NCBI RefSeq assembly: GCF_003063625.1
Contig: NZ_CP026604.1
Location: 1,736,001-1,800,000 of the forward strand
Length of the DNA stretch: 64,000 nt
From: Saccharobesus litoralis
GTDB taxonomy: Bacteria > Pseudomonadota > Gammaproteobacteria > Enterobacterales > Alteromonadaceae
Reading direction: 5' to 3'
Position 1 is the stretch's first letter. Each line of letters begins with the position of its first letter. Made by a program: the position numbers and the translations under genes. Below the pieces are notes generated by a model. That model saw only the letters and a program-made list of their open reading frames with translations. It had not been told where the DNA came from and did not search any database. Positions 20,001-27,047 of this stretch are shown here, in pieces.

Positions 20001-21201
20001 GGTTATCTCACAAGTGAATGCTGCTAACGACAGCAATGTGTACTTTGTATGGGGTGCGGGTAACGATCGTGTAAGCAAGATGTTCAACGGACAAATTGAT
20101 GAAATCCGCGTTTGGGATCATGCAAAATCGCAAGATTCTATTGTTGCCCATCGTAACTTAGGTGCGTCGTTAAGTGATTCAAGCTTGTTGTCGTACTATA
20201 GTTTCGACAATGAGCTAGATGGTGAAGTTGAAGACTTAACGGGCGAAAGCTCTATGGAACTAGTGAACACACCAACCTTTGAAAAACATAATGCTTACTT
20301 AACCTTCGATGGCAATGGCGACTATGTGCATATTCCTTATGAAGATCTTGATCTTAACTTCGGAAGTGAGAGCTTTACGATTAAAGCGAAGATTTATATC
20401 GAACCAGGCACGAAAGGGGTACACCGTTTGATTGCAGCCAAAAAAGCGTCTAACAGTGATACACATAAAGGTTGGCAATTCTTGGTGAACCAACATAATC
20501 GCTTACAATTTAACTATCACACCACCAATGATGGCGCACGTTCAATAGTTTACGAGGGACATGGTAATGACCTTAAAACTGGTCGCTGGTACGACGTTGC
20601 AGCTCTTATTGATTGGGAAAATAATGATTTCAAACTATTTGTTGATGGTGTTCGAGTTAAGCGAATTAACTTAGGTCAGCAGAAAAACATGAGCAACACA
20701 CATCCACTTCGCATTGGTGCATACAGTACGGGCGATACATCAACAAGTGCTTTCCAAGGGCATATTGATGACGTAGCTGTTTGGAGACGCGCGTTGACGG
20801 ATACTGAAGTTGATGATTGTACTGAAGATATGGTGTTAGGTTGTGAACAAGACCTGTTTTTATATTATGACTTCGAGCAAGACAGTGCGAAGAACTTAGC
20901 AAATGATAAATTTCACGGAACTGTTTATGGCGCGATTGCGGTTGATGATGCAATAAACGCATCGTTCACAACCGGTCATAACGAAATATTTGAAGGTACC
21001 TTACCTTCTGGTGTTGGCCTTGAGTTTAACGTAACTGAGATGCCATCTCACGGTGAGTTATCGTTCAGCTACTACACAGGTGGATTCACTTATATTCCAG
21101 ACGGTGATAGCACAGTAACGTCCGATTCGTTTACTTACATTGTATACAATGAAAACGACGGCTACGGCGTTGAAAAAGTGGTAAACATTATTAGGGAATA
21201 A
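14032..21201 (+). CDS. Giant surface protein with FG-GAP propeller, cadherin and LamG domains
   Basis: 2389 residues with an N-terminal signal peptide (LYVTLLAGSTYFASATAQA). In order: an N-terminal beta region (30-340), a cadherin-like domain (about 366-435), seven FG-GAP/integrin-alpha-type repeats with calcium loops such as GDVNGDGFDDIIVG (about 456-930), a short RTX-like glycine/aspartate segment (about 963-1000, GNDTITGT), a second cadherin-like domain (about 1121-1220), an uncharacterised region (1220-1860), two LamG/jelly-roll domains (about 1905-2040 and 2088-2260) and a C-terminal cadherin/VCBS-like domain. All modules are extracellular adhesion or glycan-binding types, many calcium-dependent. 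It probably acts in attachment to surfaces or algae. No sorting signal or transport genes are adjacent. GAGGA at 14016-14020 is 11 bases from this ATG. Confidence 0.85.
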   Translation: MSLKKLYVTLLAGSTYFASATAQATLVPISIEVDENTKNNTTIGKINFVDGVSDKTVRLEVGTTDIKNWATNGEAFEPIPFTSNFTQAPIVFGQIQSNSDYEVEYEVSTYSYNGVEDKNHSDLLMRHRLDNVTALGFDAILESQLDKKGTSVIQSFTNTGAGEKLGWIAFAEPISGFWNDKPIDVSSTGTVVTHNTHGHAFSVPMTDTPVILTSLSSYNGTSQSGVAIEELSTNKVKLHIDNLDDAAHVAENVNVFALQGTGLLVTEASAIVGETGVITVSDTDIENPFSITFSKSYREPVVFVQAVGKDKQIFDAAIRLNYVAPMMLQGYLHSDNENLVPNRFGEFELHYQIFEAGRWDIPLEHYTYSIIAGNDAGVFSVDPVKGEIKVADQAQLDYELGNNQYALTVRVTDGVGNQYDTQVTIKVNDINDSLNNNAQSIDGLDADDWTGWAVAPAGDVNGDGFDDIIVGVPQMDWRDNDNVIITEDIGAAYVLFSDATGSYPTLTQVQAGTRGFGILGAQAGDNAGFAVAGGVDINGDGLSDVVVGAPYAGTNGDNSGSTYVVFGKDDTTHVALQYLNDGSSDKGFAIHGAYTQDYSGGSLVVGDVNGDGLGDIVIGETVTRFLAGTGSFALRNLLEDGAADPNLAYVVYGKKDRNVVQLTNVATDYNEQGFAITRPSRKLFSDWYYGAQVLPTGDFNSDGLTDFIVSNGLYVDTAGTSYVVYGRIGGEAIKYNNIYKDENGIKITPEGSGNYGFDFGNATLNALPSFTTSHVGDVNADGVDDIALLLTDTGCCSDIDDPRAYIIFGGVNVADEINLADIANGNGGFVIHNDASKIDHGDLQVILGSIGGAGDLNGDGFDDIIIGDPFAENNKGRVYAVYGRAGTAPVYLDNIIETSQGFYSEGNGGEQLGQFIASAGDINGDGIKDIQFGTPSANKNNQENTGAVYVLNGDGKLVTLWGTDGNDTITGTAAADNIATGTGDDVIRTNGGADAVYAGPGEDTIYISDNTFTRIDAGGNTDTLVFDGSGINLDLATQASRVRNVEVFDIRGSGANSITLNKSVSSNSNLRILGDNDDFVGAANNQWLDSGSTQVIDNITYKVFTSGSATMLVQDGLTVTVNNEPTIDPQQFSVSEAAASGTVIGTIVADPNDIGDFVTFQILTGNEDGDLVLDAQTGVLSINNTVSRLDYETTSTYILDVIVYDQYNTTDTAQITVNVLNMESMEITLEGDVSGEGSYWGDNTVLELLGMSSPEWASTETKMTWDVPEENLPDDPAIIRIESHGKIHYVGGMDLYGGWVEADIPLEMNLRFPDEIAAGQPVNLATKFTVGEHANFIASSPGVQISAELIFEDYLIKYESALFEKLNGQTKIDYASYEKVVGSESFGVYGDNCANALNRADCYKLEDGIEVYDLVRELTDEKITSIIENNFYELSVVTAENHARSVSDNITHGTTMVNGVEVIDAVYAHKGAVDSIEIISTDVSDPTATTISFIPANMTTEQISTVVKNLTRDTLAEVPSNARKAIEKAINLDVDKLRFLAGHDLTDWVSEEIYWGSNWTKWHAQAGMESMEGTSEQCIDGYFAPSGEDLYRKYKYSTLDTFLSAALDLKQDFELNIESTAILVLEDGTEIYFDPEQDISFTPELTHDVNNDGMIDATLTVNAASNFVNESRMRAFFRMPFKLLEFEYNVQEAICTYDNIYTMGNQGLMFEKGSYGPLLDNEKEIQFDTTDFGGPTEITIAQNSFTTELSFDLCSNSAACGEPVLLYTNNAPVASNVTVAGEYVGKSTLTASYTYTDHEGDIEEATRYQWYRSATGSNDDAQVINGETYQTYNLMIEDIDNYVSFCVTPNDGTLFGGPVCSQWTYVESPFHQDLSILNGFGQSIVLNGTDQVMVQTMNSGFNPNSSYTIEAWVKVNAINPEENSNLFTFSENADTSNAAIRILTDGTLRVKATKAAFKSTQTITVGQWQHYALTYDQPTQTVSLYLDGELVISQVNAANDSNVYFVWGAGNDRVSKMFNGQIDEIRVWDHAKSQDSIVAHRNLGASLSDSSLLSYYSFDNELDGEVEDLTGESSMELVNTPTFEKHNAYLTFDGNGDYVHIPYEDLDLNFGSESFTIKAKIYIEPGTKGVHRLIAAKKASNSDTHKGWQFLVNQHNRLQFNYHTTNDGARSIVYEGHGNDLKTGRWYDVAALIDWENNDFKLFVDGVRVKRINLGQQKNMSNTHPLRIGAYSTGDTSTSAFQGHIDDVAVWRRALTDTEVDDCTEDMVLGCEQDLFLYYDFEQDSAKNLANDKFHGTVYGAIAVDDAINASFTTGHNEIFEGTLPSGVGLEFNVTEMPSHGELSFSYYTGGFTYIPDGDSTVTSDSFTYIVYNENDGYGVEKVVNIIRE

Positions 21202-21250
21202 TCAATTACCAAAAAAAGAGTAATAATATTTAAACTCTGTACTTAATGTA

Positions 21251-21275
21251 GCCGCGACCCAGTCGCGGCTTTTTT
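21251..21275 (+). terminator. Terminator of the giant surface protein gene
   Basis: GCCGCGAC-cca-GTCGCGGC followed by TTTTTT. The group II intron begins immediately after the T-run, the typical insertion site of class C introns. Confidence 0.9.
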
Positions 21276-22011
21276 GTTTGCCCAGCGAAGCTGGCAAACC
21301 CGCTAGGTTGAAAGAAACCTAGATCACCCCGACTGAGGGGAAGATAATCCGAATCGCAAGGGCGTTATTGGCCAACGATAAGGTCTGAAGGAAGCGATAG
21401 GAAGTTAACAGTACGCAATGAAAATGAACCTGTTTCGGCAGTTTAGGTGGGTAAGTTTGCAAAATAGCACGAAGCCCGATACTCAGTCAGACCTAAACTG
21501 TGTTTGAGGGTGGCATTGTTAACAGGGCGTCAGTGCAGTAACTGGGGAAGCCTGGCATCTACTCCACTTATGTGTGGAAACATCAGTTCAAGAAGTGATT
21601 CGAGAATGATGTTGGTGTGAGGTGGCAGATGAACCCGTAGTAGTGATAAAGCCTCGGCCGATGAAAGCCAGTAATGGTGTGGAGGACAAAACCAAGGCGA
21701 CCATTAGCGAAGAGTCTAATGGCATTTGTCAGTATCAAAAGTACGACAAATGGCGAAGGGGGGAAGTATTCTTTAAAGGTATCGAAAGCACAATTTTTTT
21801 TTTTTGCAGAGGTTCATAAGCACCCTGACGAGGGTGGACACCGCAGACTGGAACACTAGGAATAGCGTATCTGGACTGACGGGTTGAATGTGGAGTAATG
21901 GTTAACCGCTCAGGCAGATTGCCGATAGGCTAGCACCCCTGAAGTTAACATGAAGCGTCAGCTCTGCAAGAAACAAAGTGACATTAGATACCGCAAGTCA
22001 TAAGGCAATAG

Positions 22012-23283
22012 ATGAAGGTATATTACAGTCTGTATAGTCGTATACTCAACGCAGATGCGTTATACAGCGCTTTCAAAAAAGTGAATAAAAGCAAAGGCGC
22101 GGCCGGAATAGATAGGCAGAGCCTGAGTGATTATGCATCTGATTTGGATAATAACCTGAATACGTTGCTAATCGAACTGCAAACGAAAACCTACCAGCCA
22201 CTACCAGTCAAACGGGTAGAAATCCCGAAAGACGATGGAGGGATCAGGCTGTTAGGTATCCCCGCAGTGAGAGACCGTATAGTCCAGCAAGCATTAAAAC
22301 ACGTGCTTCAACCGATTTTCGACCCTGAATTTCATCCATCGAGTTATGGATACAGGCCGAAAAGAAGTTGCCATGATGCTATCAGCAAAGCGACGCTCTT
22401 TATCAGAGAGTACCGTCGTCAATGGGTAGTGGATATGGATTTGTCTAAATGCTTTGACCGACTCAATCATGAGTTGATATTAGCAGGCGTTAAACGCAGA
22501 GTGACAGATGGCAGTATTTTAAGGTTGATAAAGCAATTTCTAGACAGTGGCGTGATGATTGGTGACTTCTGGGAAGCGAGTGAAGAAGGCAGCCCGCAAG
22601 GCGGAGTGATAAGCCCGTTACTGGCGAACATCTACCTAGACGCATTTGACCAAGAAATGAAACGGCGAGGTCACAGGATAGTGAGATATGCCGATGATAT
22701 TTTGATTTTATGCAATAGTCAGGCAGGGGCGAAGAACGCCTTACTCAAAGCGACCTTGATACTAGAAAAGGAACTGAAATTGACCGTTAATAGAACGAAA
22801 ACGCACATTGCGCACAGTGGTGATGGTGTTAAGTTTTTAGGTGTTGAAATCGGTAGCCAATATACACGGATACAAGATAAGAAACTCAAACGGTTCAAAA
22901 GCAAAGTCAAAGAGATCACCAAACGTAATCAAGGACGGAATATTGAGAGTGTGATTAAGGAATTAAATCCAGTGGTGAGAGGCTTTGTAAACTATTTCAG
23001 AATTGCGAACTGCAAAAGGGAATTTGATAAGCTAGCAGGATGGATAAGAAGAAGGTTAAGAGCGATCCAATTGAAACAATGGAAACGGCCAGCGAAGTTA
23101 CACAGGCGACTTAAGCAATTGAAGTATAAACCGCCATTTAAGTTCATCAAGATGAACTCGTGGCGCAATTCAGCGAGCCCATTGTCGAGCTTTGCGATGC
23201 CGAATAGTTGGTTCACAGAACTTGGCTTATTTAATCCTTCGGAAGTTAAAACGGGATGGCTTGTCTTAACCGACAAGATATGA
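22012..23283 (+). CDS. ltrA: Group II intron reverse transcriptase/maturase
   Basis: 423 residues: reverse transcriptase domains 0-7 (about 15-280; active site YADDILIL near 225-232, plus SPQGGVISPLLANIYLD) and a maturase X domain (about 290-380; NPVVRGFVNYFRIANC). There is no HNH endonuclease domain at the C terminus, as expected for class C introns, which insert behind terminator hairpins. It assists splicing and reverse-splicing of the surrounding intron. The reading frame is intact, so the intron may be active. Confidence 0.95.
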   Translation: MKVYYSLYSRILNADALYSAFKKVNKSKGAAGIDRQSLSDYASDLDNNLNTLLIELQTKTYQPLPVKRVEIPKDDGGIRLLGIPAVRDRIVQQALKHVLQPIFDPEFHPSSYGYRPKRSCHDAISKATLFIREYRRQWVVDMDLSKCFDRLNHELILAGVKRRVTDGSILRLIKQFLDSGVMIGDFWEASEEGSPQGGVISPLLANIYLDAFDQEMKRRGHRIVRYADDILILCNSQAGAKNALLKATLILEKELKLTVNRTKTHIAHSGDGVKFLGVEIGSQYTRIQDKKLKRFKSKVKEITKRNQGRNIESVIKELNPVVRGFVNYFRIANCKREFDKLAGWIRRRLRAIQLKQWKRPAKLHRRLKQLKYKPPFKFIKMNSWRNSASPLSSFAMPNSWFTELGLFNPSEVKTGWLVLTDKI

Positions 23284-23292
23284 AGAATACAT

Positions 23293-23323
23293 GAGCCGTA
23301 TACGAGGCCCGTACGTACGGTTC
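23293..23323 (+). ncRNA. Group II intron domain V
   Basis: GAGCCGT...ACGGTTC closes the hairpin with an inner stem TACG/CGTA, ten bases after the maturase stop codon. The AGC catalytic triad is in the 5' strand. It is part of the ribozyme core. Confidence 0.8.
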
Positions 23324-23430
23324 TGTGAGAGGGCTGAGGTGTAAACCTCACCCTACTCGATGTATTAGGCAATTCCTTTGTAACTCGGCCGGAAAGTAGT
23401 ATTAAGCAGCCTTGAAGGGCGCCTGGAAAC

Positions 23431-23458
23431 AAAAAGAGCCTCAATCGAGGCCCTTTTT
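23431..23458 (-). terminator. Terminator of the zeta-toxin-like operon (agarase-type copy)
   Basis: AAAAAGAGCCTC-aatc-GAGGCCCTTTTT, almost identical to the agarase terminator at 3063-3090. On the minus strand it ends in a T-run and lies 84 bp past the stop of the P-loop gene. Confidence 0.8.
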
Positions 23459-23541
23459 ATGTTTTTGAATTGAATTATTAAAAAATTATAACCTGCTCTT
23501 ACATATTTTGCTCTGGTTGCATGCAGTACTCCTAAATAGGC

Positions 23542-24165
23542 CTACCTAATAATCCGAACTTTAGACTTATCCCACTTTTTCAATACATTGGCTCGAAACC
23601 ACTCTGGTCGTAAGGTGTAATATACAGCCTCTTTAATATCCAAAGTTCCGCTTGGGGTTACTTCAGCAAAAGGCGTTAGCGTATTAGTATTGTCAAAAAA
23701 ATAAACTCGTCGACATTGTGAGGCCATCTCGAACAACTGATTTAGACTGCGATGGTATCTTGCAATTATTTTTTCTTCTGGTACGGGATGACCGCCAGAA
23801 ATAACCCTTTCATCAACTCTGCTCAAATTAATTTCAGGATCAGCGATACAGACATAATATAAATAAGTCTTAAAGCCTAAATTATTTGCCTTATTAATAT
23901 ACTCTAAATGACTTTCATGACTCATCACTGATTCATAGCTATGAGATATACCTTCAGTAAGCCACTTTTCTCTTTGATCTTTAGATATTTTTTGAGCTAA
24001 TTTCGAGCGTTCAAGTTTATCAGAAATAGCCTCTTTTAATGATAATTCGACTTCATCTGGATTGGTATATTGCCCTAATGGAACATCATATTTATGTCTT
24101 AACGCATCCGTTAAGGTTGTCTTACCTGAGCCATTCGGCCCAGCAATAAGCCTTAATCTAGGCAT
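23542..24165 (-). CDS. Zeta-toxin-like P-loop kinase
   Basis: 207 residues with a Walker A motif GPNGSGKTTL (9-18), then the layout of zeta-toxin/predicted ABC-type ATPase proteins: ISHSYESVMSH, a lid-like RVDERVISGGHPVPEEKIIARYHRS and VYFFDNT. Zeta toxins phosphorylate UDP-N-acetylglucosamine; this shorter chromosomal family is usually uncharacterised. It overlaps the upstream 87-residue gene by 13 bp, so the two are translationally coupled, as in toxin-antitoxin pairs, although the partner does not look like epsilon antitoxin. A clear terminator follows. Confidence 0.75.
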   Translation of the reverse strand: MPRLRLIAGPNGSGKTTLTDALRHKYDVPLGQYTNPDEVELSLKEAISDKLERSKLAQKISKDQREKWLTEGISHSYESVMSHESHLEYINKANNLGFKTYLYYVCIADPEINLSRVDERVISGGHPVPEEKIIARYHRSLNQLFEMASQCRRVYFFDNTNTLTPFAEVTPSGTLDIKEAVYYTLRPEWFRANVLKKWDKSKVRIIR

Positions 24166-24416
24166 AAATCATCTTCAATACGAGGAAATTCGGCTTTGGT
24201 ATCTAACTCTTTAATAACCTCTTTTTTGCCATCCGGATATTTACGATACATAACTCCATCATCAACAAACGTAACTGAAGCACCATTAGCAAAGGCTTTT
24301 TTTCTAGCTTGCTTTGTCGCTGCACGCCCTATAGCCGCTAGAGTAGACATGTCTGTTAAAGGATCTTTTCTACTACGGGCTGGAATTCGAGGAATTTGAT
24401 GTGTACGTATTGTCAT
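24153..24416 (-). CDS. Small basic protein upstream of the zeta-like kinase (possible antitoxin)
   Basis: 87 residues; a basic N-terminal half (QIPRIPARSRKDPLTD, ATKQARKKAFANG) and an acidic C-terminal tail (KAEFPRIEDDLCLD). The middle (GASVTFVDDGVMYRKYPDGKKEVI) is a beta-hairpin-like segment. I do not recognise a named family. Its stop overlaps the start of the kinase gene by 13 bp, and a Shine-Dalgarno (TAGGAGAT) precedes its ATG. An antitoxin or regulatory role is inferred only from gene order. Confidence 0.65.
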   Translation of the reverse strand: MTIRTHQIPRIPARSRKDPLTDMSTLAAIGRAATKQARKKAFANGASVTFVDDGVMYRKYPDGKKEVIKELDTKAEFPRIEDDLCLD

Positions 24417-24490
24417 CTAAATATCTCCTAGCTTTATTGATAAATAAATTATAAACCCAACTACCCGTAAACTGAATACACTTAAAACAC

Positions 24491-24518
24491 AAAAAGAGCC
24501 TCAATCGAGGCCCTTTTT
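24491..24518. terminator. Orphan copy of the agarase terminator module
   Basis: AAAAAGAGCCTC-aatc-GAGGCCCTTTTT, followed by CCTGTTTCTAAGTTATTAAA, the reverse complement of the agarase 3' flank at about 3043-3062. No gene ends here, so this is a displaced gene end left after rearrangement. The rest of 24417-24665 holds the promoter region of the zeta-like operon and no gene. Confidence 0.75.
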
Positions 24519-24695
24519 CCTGTTTCTAAGTTATTAAAAAATTAGTATCTACTCAGCGTAATTTGTTTTACGCACCTTAGTATTGCTAATTACCTCGTCT
24601 TTGTCGTGCCTACAGGACGTAGGTACTTAGGTTTCGTCTGGAACAAGAAACCTGCGAATACGGTATGATCTGAACCAGAAACAGTGGACACTTAG

Positions 24696-25547
24696 TTAAG
24701 CTATTTTCTTTAATTCGTAGTTTTCAGGGCTAAGATAGCCAAGCGCACTATGTCGCCTCGTTCGATTATAATCAACTTCAATATATTCAAAAACAGTTTG
24801 GCGCATTTCTTCTCGGGTTTTCATTAGCTCATTGTCAATCGCTTCAACTTTCATCGAGTGAAAGAAGCTTTCAGCGACTGCTATATCCCAACAATTCCCT
24901 TTACGACTCATACTTTGCTTATGCTCATGTGTGTTGATTATGTCCCTAAACGCGTGTGAGCAATATTGGCTACCTTGGTCACTATGGATAAGCACGCCTT
25001 TAGGCATGTCTCGTTTAAATTGAGCCATCGTGAGTGCGTCACAAACCAAGTCAGACGTCATTCTTGGTGCCATCGACCATCCTACGACCGCTCGCGAGTA
25101 AAGGTCTATAAACACGGCTAAATAAAGCCACCCCTCACTGGTTGCCAAATACGTGATATCCGATACCCATTTTTCATTGGGTGCTTTGGCGCTGAACTCT
25201 TGATTAAGTAGATTAGGAGCAACGGGGAGCTTGTGATTACTATCCGTCGTTACTTTAAATTTACGGGTGGCTTTGGCTTCTAACCCTTGCCGTTTCATAC
25301 TGTCATTAATCGTTTTCACGTCTGCTTGCGTGCCATTTTCCTCTAATTCGACTTGAATACGCCGAGCACCATCGCGGCCTTTACTTGCATCAAATGCGGC
25401 TTTTACTTTTTCGTCCCGCTCTTGCCTTTTTTGTTGTCTAGGGCTGGGGTTTCCATCCTGTTTTCGCCATGCATAATACCCACTACGCGACACATCCAAC
25501 ACCGATACCATTGTTTTCATTTTGAATCGGTGCTGATGTTCTAACAT
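24696..25547 (-). CDS. IS3-family transposase OrfB, copy 2
   Basis: Identical to the OrfB at 5057-5908 in all but one visible residue: the conserved Asn in CWDNAVAESFF is Ile here (GATAAT to GATATA). This Asn lies next to the catalytic Glu and is strongly conserved in IS3-family transposases, so this copy may be impaired. The catalytic Asp and Glu residues remain. Confidence 0.93.
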   Translation of the reverse strand: MLEHQHRFKMKTMVSVLDVSRSGYYAWRKQDGNPSPRQQKRQERDEKVKAAFDASKGRDGARRIQVELEENGTQADVKTINDSMKRQGLEAKATRKFKVTTDSNHKLPVAPNLLNQEFSAKAPNEKWVSDITYLATSEGWLYLAVFIDLYSRAVVGWSMAPRMTSDLVCDALTMAQFKRDMPKGVLIHSDQGSQYCSHAFRDIINTHEHKQSMSRKGNCWDIAVAESFFHSMKVEAIDNELMKTREEMRQTVFEYIEVDYNRTRRHSALGYLSPENYELKKIA

Positions 25548-25561
25548 AAACTCAAATCGGC

Positions 25562-25846
25562 TTATTTTAGGTTCTTCGCGAAGTAGGTAGCCGCCTTTTT
25601 TAAGATGGATAGTTCCTCATCTTGCTCAGCAAGTTGACGTTTCAATTTTGCCACTTCAGCTGCAAGGTCTGATTCTCGTTGGCTGACTGTTGATCTCTTT
25701 TGTGCTTTTAATCGCCAGTTATAAATTTGTGATTCATAAACGCCTAACTGATTAGCAGCTTCTTTAACACCAACTCTTTCTGCTAGTTTCAAGGCTTCTG
25801 CTTTGAATTCGGTAGTGTATCTTTTGCGGGATTTCTTGTTTGTCAT
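25562..25846 (-). CDS. IS3-family transposase OrfA, copy 2
   Basis: 94 residues, identical in protein sequence to the OrfA at 4758-5042, with the same HTH and coiled coil and the same A AAA AAG frameshift site before OrfB. The near identity of the two IS copies implies a recent duplication and gives enough homology for recombination between them. Confidence 0.95.
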   Translation of the reverse strand: MTNKKSRKRYTTEFKAEALKLAERVGVKEAANQLGVYESQIYNWRLKAQKRSTVSQRESDLAAEVAKLKRQLAEQDEELSILKKAATYFAKNLK

Positions 25847-25909
25847 TTAACACCTCAATCAGTATTTTTACATACTTAACAGGGTGTCCAAAATTATTGG
25901 TTCAGATCA

Positions 25910-26253
25910 CAACAGAACAGTTTTTTTTCTCAACGGGATGTAGTGAACAGTTCATTATTACAAACACAAGGCTTGGAATTTAGTTTAAACGGAAAAGTTA
26001 ATTCTCAATTATCAGTTACTTTTAATCATTCTCACATGGATTCGGAGTACATAAACAAGTTAAATCAATTTGCCTATTTTGGTGCCGCTGACTTATCTGA
26101 TTCCATTGACCCTAAGGTATTTTGGGGCGGTACGCTAAGCGGACTTATTAACACTGAAGATGGTGGGGAAAAAGGTGGAACACCTGACGATATAAGCTCT
26201 CTGCTACTGCGCTATAAACTAACACCTACTTTTTTACTCCACTTCGATTTAAG
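25910..26253 (+). pseudogene. TonB-dependent receptor, C-terminal fragment
   Basis: Continues the receptor broken at 5939: read from 25914 in frame with the N-terminal fragment it gives NSFFSQRDVVNSSLLQTQG and further beta-barrel strands (QLSVTFNHSHMDSEY, SSLLLRYKLTPTFLLHFDL). The first four bases, CAAC, duplicate the last four of the N-terminal fragment (IS3 target duplication). The 3' end is cut by IS66 at 26254, so the last barrel strand(s) and terminal aromatic residue are lost. The gene is therefore broken twice and its original 3' end is absent. Confidence 0.85.
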
Positions 26254-26335
26254 GTAAGCGCCTAATGAACTGACGTACTTACTTTCGAGAACTGAGAACC
26301 GCATAATTTCCTCATCATTCACGCGAGGAAATAAC

Positions 26336-26650
26336 ATGACTACAGATAAACAAGCATTCTGGCAAACTCACATCGAACAATGGCAAATGTCAGGGTTAAG
26401 CCAAGCCGCCTATTGCCGTCAGCACAACTTATCTCAAAACAGTTTAAGTTACCATAAACATAAAATAGGCAATCCCAATCCACCCTGCCATGTGAGCACC
26501 GTTACCAACGGATTTGCTCGTGTGCAAGTCATGGAAAGTTACACAACCAGTGAGCCACTGAGTGTACAACTGAACAATGGCCTTAAGGTGTGTGGGATTA
26601 ACCATCATAACTTAGAGTTGGTTAAACAATTGGCTCAGGTGTTGTCATGA
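26336..26650 (+). CDS. tnpA: IS66 accessory protein TnpA
   Basis: 104 residues; the N-terminal part (QAFWQTHIEQWQMSGLSQAAYCRQHNLS) is the HTH typical of IS66 first-frame proteins. It overlaps TnpB by 4 bp (ATGA), showing translational coupling. Its exact role in transposition is not well defined. Confidence 0.9.
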   Translation: MTTDKQAFWQTHIEQWQMSGLSQAAYCRQHNLSQNSLSYHKHKIGNPNPPCHVSTVTNGFARVQVMESYTTSEPLSVQLNNGLKVCGINHHNLELVKQLAQVLS

Positions 26651-27012
26651 GCCAAGTGATGCGCCCCAATACGGCACTCACACAGGTTTATCTTTACTGT
26701 CAGCCAGTTGATTTTAGAAAGTCATTTCGTGGGTTATCCGCTATCGTTGAATGTGAGTTAGGCCATAATCCATTTGAAGGCCATTTATATGCCTTTACCA
26801 ATCGTCAACGCAATAAAATCAAATGCCTTTTCTGGGAAAACAATGGCTTCGTCCTTTATTACAAAAGCCTCGCCGAAGAAAAATTCAGGTGGCCTCGTCA
26901 CAATGAAGAGGTGATGACGTTAACCGGCCAGCAGATAAATTGGTTACTGGATGGCTATGATATCAGTGCTATGCGAGGCCATAAAAAACTCAATTATGAG
27001 TCTGTTTTTTAA
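26647..27012 (+). CDS. tnpB: IS66 accessory protein TnpB (Orf2)
   Basis: 121 residues of the IS66 Orf2 family, with the signature VDFRKSFRGLSAIVE and KIKCLFWENNGFVLYYK(S)L. This is full length and is required with TnpC for IS66 transposition. It is unrelated to the RNA-guided TnpB of IS605. Confidence 0.95.
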   Translation: MSQVMRPNTALTQVYLYCQPVDFRKSFRGLSAIVECELGHNPFEGHLYAFTNRQRNKIKCLFWENNGFVLYYKSLAEEKFRWPRHNEEVMTLTGQQINWLLDGYDISAMRGHKKLNYESVF

Positions 27013-27047
27013 CGACTTTATGACCCAGGTTTGGTATAATTCGTGGC

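Larger units (their letters stand above)
21276..23363 (+). mobile_element. Group II intron (class C-like) behind a terminator
   Basis: The 5' end GTTTGCCCAGCGAAGCTGGC directly follows a terminator T-run; about 740 bases of structured RNA (domains I-III) precede the reverse transcriptase frame in domain IV, and a domain V-like hairpin (23293-23323) plus domain VI (ctgaggt-gtaa-acctca) close it. The 3' boundary near CTCGAT (23363) is approximate. A 13-base T-run sits at about 21791-21803. The small frames inside the 5' part are not genes. Confidence 0.85.
24666..25909 (-). mobile_element. IS3-family insertion sequence, copy 2 (1244 bp, inverted)
   Basis: Same length and ends (TGATCTGAACCA / TGGTTCAGATCA) as copy 1 but in opposite orientation. 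The right flank starts CAAC, which matches the CAAC ending the TonB-receptor N-terminal fragment at copy 1. The left flank ends GGTA, whose complement TAC matches the TAC left of copy 1. Exchange of flanks between the copies is therefore directly visible. Confidence 0.95.

Noticed and set aside
21622-21859. Small frames before the intron maturase
   Set aside because: They lie in structured domains of the group II intron and cross a long T-run; no support as genes.
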